Assembly (NCBI GenBank): GCA_010279815.1
Contig: QEOQ01000534.1
Location: forward strand, 62,001-126,000
From: Brachionus plicatilis
Lineage: Eukaryota > Rotifera > Eurotatoria > Ploima > Brachionidae
Direction: 5' to 3'
Length of the DNA stretch: 64,000 nt
Of the stretch, positions 24,661 to 37,100 are shown in pieces. Under the pieces are notes generated by a model. It was not told where the DNA came from, did not search any database, and worked only from the letters and a program-made list of their open reading frames with translations. Made by a program: the position numbers and the translations under genes. Within the stretch, counting starts at the first letter, position 1; each line of letters begins with the position of its first letter.

Positions 24661-27172
24661 ATGTGTCTATAATGAGTAAGTTTGCATTAAATAGGCATTT
24701 CATAGGGATTATTATATTAAATTAATTAAATTCAATTCATTTCTTTAATAAAGAAGTGCAAAAAATGTGCGCTATCTTTTTATAGAGACATAAATTTCAA
24801 GATTAGATTGTACTTTTTAGTTAATTTAAGTGAAATTTTATATATTTTTAAAACAATTCAATTTTAATTCTTTATAAGATTAAAACTCTTAATCTTATAA
24901 AGTTTCTAATAAGAATTTTGTTTGCTTATTTATTCTAATAAAAAGAAGTAATTTTATTAGTTGAAAAAATCTGAACTGTGTATTTCAGAAAAAACAGTGA
25001 GTACATTGTCAGATATATTTTTGTGTGTTGCAACCAAAACCTTTTTCAAAACTAGTCACAAAAAATGCGATAACAAATTTTTATTTTAAATTAAAAATTT
25101 TTATTATTTGGATAAAAATATTTCAAATTTAAAATTTTTTTTTAATAGATCATATTTAGAGTTTATTTTGATGCGTTCATTTTAATTCGATTAAACTTAT
25201 AAATAATTTTTTTAATAATTTAATCATTTAGGTTTATCTGAAATTAAATCAACTAAAAAATGCTATACCTCAACGAGTCGATGTTTTATTGGCATTTTCA
25301 ATGTATACCAAAATTTACGTAAATTCCGGTAAAATTATTAAAGTGAAGAATAATTAATTTACTTGAAAAAGCGTAAAACTTGGGTAAAAAGAAAAATGCC
25401 AAAAATAATTTGATTTTTTAGGAAAATTTAAAAGTTAAAATAATTTTTTTACAAGAAATCTAAATTCGATTTTTATTTATTTTTTTAATTGAAGAATAAT
25501 TTTTTCAAGAATTCTTTGAAAACTAAATATTCTAAAATACATTTTTGATTTTTTACAATTATTTTAGTCATCTATATATTTTTTTTTGCATTAAATTTTT
25601 AATAAACTAAAAAGTTAATTTTCATACTTTTAAATTTAGACTAGAATTTTCTGCATGCCATTGTATTTGGCAACTAAGATAAACTGGACTCATGTTTCCT
25701 TGCCTCATTTTCTTAATATCACCACTTGTGAACTATAATTCTTCATCAAGGAAAATATGACTTAACTCAAAACAGTAACTAAATAATTAAAATTCTAAAA
25801 ATAGAAACTAATAAATCATAGATATTACAGGTAGTGTTTAAGGGATTTAAAAACTTTCGATACTACATAATTTTTTTTAAAGCTAGTATAGAGTATTTTA
25901 TGTTTTTAAGTCATCAGAGTTTTAGCGACAGTATCGAGAAATTCCATTGAATTAAATAAATAAAAATGTCTAAAAATTAATAAAGTAAATTTATGCTTTG
26001 AATCATAGATTTAATATTTTGGTAATAGGTAAGCTTTCCGAGATAATCAAAAAATTGATTTTTTTAAAAGTATTTTATAATTTTGAAATTCTAAAATGAA
26101 ATATTCGTCAAGTTAAATCTTTGATTCAAGCAATATTTAAAAAAAAAGAGTAACGAGAAAAAAGTAGAATTGTAAAGGAATGTTTTAAAATAGTTTTCAA
26201 GTTGCTTTTCCTTCACTAGAAAGTTAGAGCATAAATAATTTATTAAAATAGCAAAAAAATTTTATTTTGAAGTTTTTTTTTAAATAAATTTATCAAAAGA
26301 AAATTATCAATTCACTTTTGATGAAATTAATTAATGTTCTTTTTTGCTCGTTACCATTTATTTTTTAATAAATTTATATTAATAAAGTTTAAATAAGTTT
26401 TATTGGACAAGGTCTGATGAGAAAGAATGGTCTGATGTTTAGTCTAAATATATGAATTTAAAATTTTGATTACGGTCAGAGGATAATGCAAGAAGTTATA
26501 TTTTTTTTAAACTAAATACCTTTAAAGTTCAAAAGGCTCAAATTAATTTCAAATTTTAAGTTTCTAATGACAAAATTAAAAAAAAAAATTCTAATTTGAT
26601 GTAATTTTTCATTTCTCTGAATTCAAGGCTCAAATATCTAGATCTCTTGATTTTATAAATAGAAAATTGAATCGCTAAATTTAGGCAAAATAATTGAATT
26701 TTGTTATTTAATCTTTAAATTATTTAAAACTAAAAAATTATATTAAATAATGAAGCTATCTAAAATTGAAACCCTCATCTTTTGAATCGTATTCAAAACT
26801 ACTTTTGAATTCTTTTTAAATAATTCTACATTATGTAAACATGTAGCATAAATTGAATTATTTTCAGATTCATTTAACTAATTTCTTTAAAAATTGTTTT
26901 TCAATAAAAAAAGGAATTCTTGATTTAAATAAAAACTGAAATCTTTTAATGTGGAATAGCAAAATATTTGGAATCAAGTTTTGGAAAAAAATACATTAAA
27001 ACGCAAAAATTTAAATGAGTCAAGTCTTAGTTCACAAATTTTATCTTACATACTTTAGGATATAATTAAAATTAGAATTAAACTTTTCAAATAAACAGTG
27101 TTATTTTATTTTTTTTTGGATAATAAAGCAAATTTCCTTGCTAATTTTCAAAAAAAAGTATGTTTCGCCGGC
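24661..27172. other. gene-free AT-rich region before tRNA-Pro
   Basis: No supported feature on either strand. Confidence 0.5.
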
Positions 27173-27244
27173 GGCCTGGTGGTCTAGTGGTATGATTCTC
27201 GCTTAGGGTGCGAGAGGTCCCGGGATCGATCCCCGGCCAGGCCC
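27173..27244 (+). tRNA. tRNA-Pro(AGG): tRNA-Pro (anticodon AGG), copy 1
   Basis: A 72-nt cloverleaf. The acceptor stem pairs GGCCTGG with CCAGGCC, with a C discriminator. The anticodon stem is CTCGC/GCGAG around loop TTAGGGT, giving AGG at positions 34-36 (decodes CCU and, as inosine, CCC/CCA). The T-arm CCGGG/CCCGG has the slightly unusual loop ATCGATC. The D-region GGTCTAGTGGTATGATTC is the standard eukaryotic Pro A-box. A T-run just downstream (27247 onward) is a Pol III terminator. There is no intron. Confidence 0.97.
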
Positions 27245-28128
27245 CATTTTTTTTAATTTTTCAATCAAAAACTAATTGCGCATTTTCAAAACCCCATTCT
27301 CACTCATCTGTAACCCATAATATCCAAATGTAAGACTCATAAAATTAGTTATTCAACAAAAATAATCTAGTTAATTAATTTTAAAAAAGAAATCATAAAA
27401 AATTTAGAGTATTTTCTGAATCTCAATAGTTTATGCAAGTTGGTCCGTTTCTAATCTTGTCGAGTCTGAGAGTGATGATTAAATTGCTCTTGAATAAATA
27501 TTATTTTTCAATTGACTTAATTTTTTATTCAGAATTTCTCATAAAATATTTGACTAGTTAGATGTTAATGACTAATTTTTAAATACGAATATTTTTTTTA
27601 CTAAGGGAAGACACTTAGTATTAAACATATGAAACAAAAAAATCGTTGCAAAATCTGCAAAATTTTAAAATCACGATTTTAAAATTAAGCAAAATTTACC
27701 CTACTAAGCTAAAGCAAATAAGAATTAAGATTTTATGAAATTACGGCAGGATGATGCTCGCACAGTCAGGTAAATTAAATGGAAAAATATTTCAAATAAT
27801 TAAATTCAAGTGTTGAGCAATTTTTAAATTTCTGTAATTTAGTAAATTTTGACAAAGCTGAAAATTTCTTCGGGTATTTTTCACTCTACAATCACATTAA
27901 GCTATTTTTTGGCAAGCACATATTTCATTTAAAAGATAAACATTAAGAAAACAAAAAATAAAGAGAGAAAATCATCTTTTTGCTTTTAAATTGAGTCAAA
28001 TCAAGCAAGCAAAGACTCGCTTGAACATATATAACTTTGTGAAATTATAATTTTGAATTTTTTTTCTCAAGCTAGATCACTTAGCTATCTATTTGGAAAA
28101 TTTTCATAAACTAAATTAATAGAGATAG
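27245..28128. other. 5' region of Rap1GAP, possible first exon at 27735
   Basis: Mostly AT-rich. The ATG at 27735 opens MKLRQDDARTV and stops at a good donor (CAG then GTAAAT, 27769/27770). RQDDAR vaguely resembles the R-x-D-D-Q-R end of the GoLoco motif found at the N-terminus of many Rap1GAPs, but the phase does not fit the next exon directly, so I leave it unassigned. Confidence 0.3.
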
Positions 28129-31100
28129 TATTATCTTTATATTGGTACGAAATGGACGAAGAAAAAGCCAAAGAGCACAGAAGACCGTCAAATTTTCCGC
28201 GCAGATCCTTCCGCGACATGGTCAACAAGTCGATTTCAATCCTATTGTCAGTAAGAATTGATTGATAAAAGCTGATATTCGTTCTAATTAGGTGTATTTT
28301 GAAGGAATCCAAACAATAATAATGCCAACAATAATCCCAGAAGATTGGATCATAATCTTCAAAGCCATTCGACTTTAGATACTGATACTTTATCAAGTCC
28401 AGGCAGCAAAACCAGCCTTGAATTTCCTGGTCAAAGACTTACCTCTATTTCGGAGACATCAACCCAATTCTCGTCCATGTCCATTGAAGTAAAATAAAAA
28501 ATTTTTTAAATTTTTTTTTCTAAATTTTTTATTTAAGAACGAAATTGAGAATTTTTATAAAAGCGTAATTTTTTCCATTTTTTTTCACTTTTTTTTTAGA
28601 TTTTATTTCTTAAAGGCGCAAGAGTGTGATTCGAAAAATGTGCCCATTTTGCTGCCAATGGATAGCGATAATTTTTTGATAGAAGGCTATGTAAGCCAGC
28701 ATGACTACGCTTTATCAATTGGCAAAGGTAATGAGTACTTTATCCACGAAGAGGAAATTTTTCCAACTAATCAAGCTTATGTAAATTACGCAAAGTATTA
28801 TTTTAAAAAGGTATTTTAAAATTTTAGAATGTTTTGTTGTCGCTAAAAATAATTTATTTTTAATCCAGGAGCATTTTAATTTTGTTGGAAAATATGAAAA
28901 TAATGAGCTATTGTATGTTTTGAAAAAAGAATTTTTTAAATTTGACATTGTATTAATATTTTTTTTTAATAGAAATTTTGTCTTATCGATTCGATACGAA
29001 AATGATAAATTTGAGTGTATATTCAGGTAATTTATATTTAATTATGTTGAATCAAGATTTTGATTTCAAAGTTTTGGTCAGGTTTCAGTTTATTATTTTA
29101 GACTTGTCTATCTAGGGAAACAAATACCTAAATTTATCTTAATTATAAATATTTGGCCAAAATTCTAGACAAAGAAATTTATATTGAGATGAAAAAAATG
29201 TAATTATGATTGAAATTTGATTTTTGATGAGATATGAGAAATATTGCTAATTATGAGATTTTTATTTTCAAAAATCTTCTTTGAGAGTTTTTATAAAAAA
29301 ACCATTATTATATGAATCATCATTAGAATTTAAGTTTAATCTTAAAATGAATTTGATATTCTAATTTAAAAAATTCATTTATTTACCAATGGCAAATTTT
29401 TTTCATTATGAGAACATTTCGAATCCTAATGATCAAATTTTGCTCAATTGAGAAAAATAAAATATTTTCTGTCGGATAAATAAATTTTCTTTTTTTTTTT
29501 AAAAAGAACTAAAATCAAATTAAAATTTTGCAATGTTTAAAAAATATTTAATTTTCAACATTAAGTATAGAAAATTAGGAATAAAAATTATAATGGAAAT
29601 TTTGAAATTAATATTTTGTTTAATTGCAAAATATATTTCTTCTTAAAATGCTTCTTTTTAAACAAAAATTATTAATTAATTAAAGTAACGACTTCTAGAG
29701 AGGTTAAATGTTAATATGGTAGCTAAATTTGATCAACTGCTAAATCTCCTTCATTTTAAAAGATATTTTTTAAACAAATTAAACAATTTTTTTTTTATCT
29801 TATGGTTCGATTGCGTCAGAATTTTAGGATATGCTCTTTATGATAATGAAATGAAGTTTTTTTTAGGCCTTAAAGGGTTAAACAAATTTAACCCAGTTAT
29901 TCCAAATGTTATTCTATTTAACCAATTTAACCGTATAAGACTACAAATTTGCAGTGACGCTATTTTTTTAATAATTAAGAATACTTTTTCTCTCTTTCGC
30001 TCTCATAAAATTTTCTCTTATCAAAAAAAGTGTTTGTTTCAAAAAATAAAACAAAAAAGAAAATTTTCAAAAGTAAGCTAAATTCAATTAAAAAAAGCAT
30101 ATACTGATCACGATCTAAGAGACGCAATCAATAAAGTTAGACCAGAAAATTGCTGCTATAATTGTTCAAAAGTGGAAGATGGAACAACCGCATTTTTTTG
30201 AGTGGTTCCATAAATTTTTTGTTACTCATTGTGAATCAATAGAGGAGTCTTAATTATTGATACTTGATAGTCATACTTCACACATAAATCCTGCTTTAAA
30301 GAATTTTTTTGAGATAATTGTGATGATTAAACCTTCGTTTTTCCTCTTTTATTAAATCTTCTTTTAAACTCACTCTTGTTTTGTTTCATTTTTATTTTGT
30401 TTTTTAAACTTTTTACTAATTGTTATAGAATGAAATCAAATCGTAAAAACTTAGTTTATTTTGTAAAAAAAATAATTTAATAACCAATTAAATAATCGCT
30501 TAATAAATTTATTGTTTAATTAGAAAAATGTATTCCTTAATTGGTTAAATGGGTAAAAGAGGTTAAAATTCTTTATTTTCGGTTAAATTTCGGGGTAATT
30601 ATATATAATTTTAGGCCTAATAGGGTTACTGCTTTAACACCTTTGGACCTAACACAATTATCCACCGGAGGTAAAGGGGTGACAAAAATTGCGGGGAAAT
30701 TGGGTGACTATTTTTGAAATTTTCTAACAAAATAAGTGCGAAACTTGAAAAAAAAAGTAGCGCACCAGGTTAGACTTGGTTACCATATCTATAAAAGGCT
30801 TCAAATTGATAAATTAATACAGTGTCGGAAATTAACTTGTTACATCATATCATATAAATTGATATTATTTAATAACATTTTTTTAAACTTTCCTCATATC
30901 AGCTGATATTAGCTATTATCATTTGATATCAGATAATATCAGATGAATTAAAATTTGAATTTCTGTATGAAAAAATATGTTAATAATTTTTTTTCCTGAT
31001 ATTAGATGATATCAAATGATATCATATGATATGATGTGACAAGTTAATTTCCGGCACTCTACAATTAAATGATTATTTAGATAAAAAACTTGGGGTCTTG

Positions 31101-34100
31101 CCTGTTATGTGACCAGTGACTTTATGTCGATTTGGTGACCAGGTATTTTTTCTGACTGGTCACCTAATATGTGATCAGGCAAAATTATTTATTTGGTAAA
31201 AATGTTTATAAATAATTTTAACCTGGTCATCAAAATAAACATTTGGTCACGAAAATTATGCAATTGGTCACATAAATTTCTTTTAAGTTAAATAAAATTT
31301 AATTGTAAATATACGGTACGGTTGACATTGGCAAAAAAAAATCTAAAATTAGGTGGTAAAGGCAAAATTGTGGAGATCGATGAGAGCCTTTATGCCAAAG
31401 TAAAACACTCAAAAGGTACTTTTTAAAGTTATCCACATATGGAAACAATTACAATAAAAGAGAGTGATTTTTTGGCAAATGACACCGATTCAGATCATGA
31501 AGAAAATTGTGAATCAGATTTTGAAGAGTTTGGCGTGGCATTTTGCAAGCTTAGTTTAAATCCATCAAAAAAAAAAATTTTCTGATGCAATTTACCTTGC
31601 TGTAAAAAAAGTTCTTAGCAAACATAAAAACCCAATAGCTTGCACTGAGTGCTGGAAATTAATGAAACATGGGAGTTTTTTTTGCAAGAAATAAAAAGAA
31701 ATTTTTGGGGACAATTTTGGTCTTGTAGTTATGCTAAAATTTAAATATTTGATTAAATCAAACTTTAAATAGCAAATTTTTAGAAAAAAATATACAAAAT
31801 TAAAATATCTAGATTTTTACGATTAAGGTATTAATTTTTTTTAAATTGATAATAAGAGTTTACCTCAGGCAGTTTTTAACATAGCTTTCTTCTTTCTGTT
31901 CCTAATGTAGTCTATGATTTTGATAAATGGAAATTATAAAATTAAAAATAAATGCTAATTTTAACTTTGAAACAAAAAAATACCTTCATTATAAAAAGCA
32001 TTTAAGAAATCGATAGAATTTTATTTTTCTAATTAAAAATTCAGAAAAAAATACAAAAATCTACACTTATTGTAAAAAAAATGCTTTTTACTTTTTTAGA
32101 TCTAAACTTGAACATAAATCCATTCAAAGTACTTAGTTAGCTAACTAAATTTAAAGATTTTTTGTCAAAATAATTTAAAAACATATTCATAAGTTTTTAT
32201 TAAATAAAAAACGAAATTAATTTCTAATTTAAAAAAAAAAATCGATCAGTTAGAATCCAATTTTTTTATACTAAATAATTTTGATTCACTGGAAACATTT
32301 GATTTAATAGGCGGCCTGGTGGTCTAGTGGTATGATTCTCGCTTAGGGTGCGAGAGGTCCCGGGATCGATCCCCGGCCAGGCCCCATTTTTTTAATTAAA
32401 ATAACTTTTTTCAATATAGAAATAAAGATGGAAACCGGTATGAAGAATTTGAAATCAAAGAGCTTTTTGATAAAACCAAAATGGAGTCTCAAGATGAAAA
32501 TTCCCTTTTGAGCTTTGCTAATGTTTCTTCAATTTTCGATAAAATAAACCATAACATGCCTCCTCACGAAATCAGACCAATAATTCATCCCATTGTAAGA
32601 AATCTCTTTGACAATCTTTTATTTCAACTTTTTTATCCAAAGGCGTCCGAATACATAAACACATATGATAAGAATTTGCTCAAAAATACATTTACTTTCG
32701 GCATAATATACCAGAAATGTGGCCAAAAAAACGAAAAAGAAATATTGGGAAACTCTCAGCATAGTAAAGAATTTGACGAATTTTTGGACTTTATTGGCCA
32801 AAGAATTTGCCTTAGAAATTTTGACAAGTAAAGGATTTTTTTAGACCGAAAATTTTCAAATTTTATTTTTATTTAAAGATTTCGGGGGATGTTGGACATA
32901 AAAAATAATGACACAGGCACCGAGTCTGTGTATGAGGTGCACGACGGGTCAGAGATAATGTTTCATGTGTCAACAATGCTTCCTTTATCAAATAAAGACC
33001 AGCAAAATATTGAGAGAAAACGCCACATTGGCAACGATAGAGTGACAATAATATTCCAAGACAGCGACACCGTGTTCTCACCTCGAATAATAAAATCAAA
33101 ACTTTTGCACGTATTCATGATCATACAACCGGTTATAATAGACGGAGTTACAAAACGCTATAAAGTAGTTTAAATTTTAAAAATTTTAATAGATTCTATT
33201 TTAAGATAAAAGTGTATTTTTTTAGTATTTTTTTTCATGTCTATCCAGGAACCAAATCCTATTTAGAATCTTACAGGACTCCCTAAGATTTCATTAGACG
33301 AAGGATCTTGTTAGGTCTTGCCTAGAAGGTGTTTTCAGGTTTTTTTTCCAGATTCCTATATAAATTCTTCCAAAATCTTAAAAGATAAAAATTTGCGAAG
33401 ATAATATCGAGATTTTTTTATATTAAGATTTCTAATTAAGATCCTTTATAAATAAATATAAAGACTTTTCCAAGATCATAATTAAGATTCCTTGATAATT
33501 TATATAAATAAGAATATGTAAGTAAATAAAATAAGACTCTTACCATAAATTTCTTAAATATTCCTTCGTAAGTATTTTTAAAGGTTTCTTAAAGAATCCT
33601 TGGGAGTTTTAATGATGCTTTCTAACTTTTAATTTGGTACCATTTTTATTAAATTTTGACAATAAAAGAAAAAGTTAGAAAATTAAAAAAAAAAAAATAC
33701 TAAAAGTAAAAAGATAAGATATATAGGAATTGATCATTGTAAAAAAAAGAGTTTTCTTTTTAATATTATTATTATTATAAAAAAAGCTACAGCAAGACTA
33801 GCTTGCGGAGGCGTCCCACATGAGAGGACGCCTATGGTAGCTCGTTGCACATAATGAGATAAAACACTGATAGAAATATACAATCAAAATTTTAGGGCTA
33901 AAAAAAGTTAAATAATTTTTGCAAGAATAAAAAAAATAGAACTGATAAATAATAAAATTGTTTGTGGTGCCTATGGAACGGTAGTTTGGGTACAAGACCG
34001 GACGGCATCGTAGAATAATTTAAGATTATTTCAGGATTTTTAATGTAGCATTTTTATAAAGTATTATTAAGTTATATTAAACAAAAAATTTGTGATTTTC

Positions 34101-37100
34101 TAATGTTTTTTTGATTCCATCGATTAAATGGAGGCGATGAGTTGGAAGAATTAATTTATCTCATTGCGGAAGTCTTCTTTGGTATTCATGAAATATTCTC
34201 TTGCTAAATTTAGTTCCTCAATTGCTTCTTTTTCGGCTTTTAAACTCTGTTTCTATTTTTAATGCTAGATCTGCTGTTGTACTGATGTTTTCTGTGACGA
34301 AGGGAAGAATTCTACTTTGACATTAGATAGCTCTTTTGTTTGTAACCTCTAAAATTGTCCACCAAAACAAGTATTTTAGGCAAAATGAAAATAATTTTAC
34401 ATTTTTTATGTTTTCATATTTTTAGATTTTTCATGCAATATTTAAGAAAATAAAAAAAAAACTTTTCCAATTGTCAAATTGAAGTTTCAGATCAAATTTT
34501 AAGATCAAAACGATCATTTAAAATTTCAAAACTAAATTAATCTAATGATTTTGATAATTTTTAATAAATAAATACTAAACATTACTAGACATGTTATGTC
34601 TAATAATAGTTCATTATAAAATAAACATCAAAATGATTGATCTCTAATTTATTTGACAAAAACAGTCAATAATTTAAATAATTCAGGTTAAGTTAATTCA
34701 CAAATTCATAACTTTTATATCCATTCATTCAAACTGAAATAATTTTATTTTTCCACTTAAATAAATTAAAAATTTAAAAACAGCGAATTTTTTTGTCTTT
34801 AAAAGTAAATTTTCATTAAAATCAATTAAAAAATTTAAACCTATTAAAGTTCAATAAAAAGGAAAATTTTAAAATTTTAAATATGAAAATAAACTTGACA
34901 TGACATGTCAAGTAATTGCTTTGATGTTTAATGTTTAGATGTTTGATGTTTAATATCTTCTGATCTTAAATGTTTAGGGTCCAAGAATACAATTAGATTT
35001 TGTAAGAACTTAAATCTTCCTAAATTATCTTGATGATTAATAATTTTTTGTTCACATTAGAATTTTTCAAGATCCTATTAATTATGATTGAATCTTGATA
35101 GTCCTATAAGATCCTTAAGGATTTTTAAATAAGGATCCTCTACCGTCCAAGATTAGGATCGTATGCTTTCCTCGATCAGAATTTTGGACGAGAAAATGAT
35201 CAGATTCCTGACAAGAATCCTTATCAGATCCTGATTAGGAACTTGTCAAAAATTGGTTCCTGAGTAATGACTGATTTTATTTTATTTTAATTCCTTCAAT
35301 AAACGCATTGTTCGTAATTATACAGTATTGCCACGATAAATTTTTTTTTTGTAAATTTTCGTAAACTTTCTTATTTTAGTGTAAAACTATAAAGAGCCTA
35401 TAATTATTTTACCATAAAAAACGAAAAAAACACAGAAAATAAAAAGTAAAAAATTAGTGATTTAAAAAATACTTTTTTTTCATCAGAAAAAACGAAATTT
35501 ACTTTAATCAAGGTAAATTTACTTTTTTCATTATGTATACTTTTAAATATAAAAAAATAATTTTGTTATTTTCCCAAGATTAATTAGAAATTTTGGTCCT
35601 TTTTAATTATATAAATTGACGTAAATTTACGTAGAATTAAAAAAGCTGTTTTACGTAAAATTAAGTAAATTTATCAGTAGCATTACTGTAAAAATAAACA
35701 CATAAGACACTTATCGTAGCATTACTGTAAAAATAATCTTGGAAAATTATTTAGTTTTAAAATATCTTTTAAAATTATTGATTATCGTCTAAATTTAATA
35801 TAAAACAATGGTTTCATTAAGATTTACAGCTTCATTAATTTAATCCGTTTACAATTTTACTAAAATTGTAACTAAAAAGAAATCAAAATTTTTTAAGCAT
35901 TAATCCTGGATTTAAATTAAATTACGATATTTTTTGGAAATTTGAAGTTCATGATTAATTTTTGATGCTCAAAAAGATCAAATCAAGTTTAAAATATTAA
36001 ATTACAGTACAAATTAAAACTAACTTGTACGCATTTTGTTCTTCGACTCTTTCTTTTCTTCAACTCTTCCTAAAGGAAAAGTGGGAAAAGGAAAAGTATG
36101 TTTTTGGAGAAGTTGGTTTTAAATTGTACTGTAATTGTTATATATTAATCAAATTAATGCCGAGATGCTCTACTTAGATTTCAAAACAATAGTTTCTCCT
36201 TAAAAACATTAACTAAAACTACAAACTTATTTTATTAACAAAAATTTTCAAATAACTGATTTTATTTACTAACGCTGGGCTAAAAAAAGAAGGACTTTTT
36301 CCATTCTGAGCAGCCTCAGGTTCTCCACGAATTTATTTAGAAAATAAATAAATAAATAATGCCGAGATATATTTTTGAATTTAACAAACTATCCTAAATA
36401 AAAAGGTAAACTGCAGAATCATAATGCTATTGTAGATAGATGATTTTTTGCAGACACTTGCAGATTTTATCTTCAGATTCAACAAAGTTTGTTAAAATCA
36501 AAAATGTATCTTTGCACTAATTATATTAAATAATTGAAATAAATTTAAGGCTTAGAGTTTTTCTTTCACCAAAAATCATCATTTTTCTAAAATTTCTCAT
36601 TGCATTCTAAAAATACTCTTGTGACATTAGAGTACTTTTTTTTGTCTAAAAACACTTGAGTAAAATTAAAATCTTTATTACTCTCATTAGGAATATTTGA
36701 ATGACTAATACACCAATCTTTAAATTGCTTGTAATTGATTGTAGACTGGCCGTTTGTTTTTTTTCCTATGTCTACTCAAAAAATTGCTATTTTAATATTC
36801 GATTATAGATAATTTAAGTTAATTGTCTAAAAAAAAGTTTTTTCAAGTATTTTCAAACTTAAGAGATGAGTTGAATTACAATTTTTTAAATAAAAATACT
36901 CTTTTATAAAGAAAATTTTTTTTTATAAAAACAAAATTAAAACAACTAAAAAAAAAATAAACAAAATAAAAAAAATTGAAAAAATTTTTAAAAAATTTAA
37001 AAGAATTGGAGTTGTTGGTCTGATTGTCAATTTCAATGCCTATTTCGTTAGCAGATAAACTCTTATCTTTTTTTTTAATAGTTTATTTAATACATCTTTT

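Noticed and set aside
29716..30081. 121-codon open frame in the Rap1GAP intron
   Set aside because: AT-driven Phe/Leu/Ile/Lys composition, no domain, and it overlaps inverted-repeat sequence of a decayed transposon.
33798..33995. 65-codon minus-strand frame
   Set aside because: Overlaps a repeat-like block with an ATT tail and hairpin; no protein similarity recognised.
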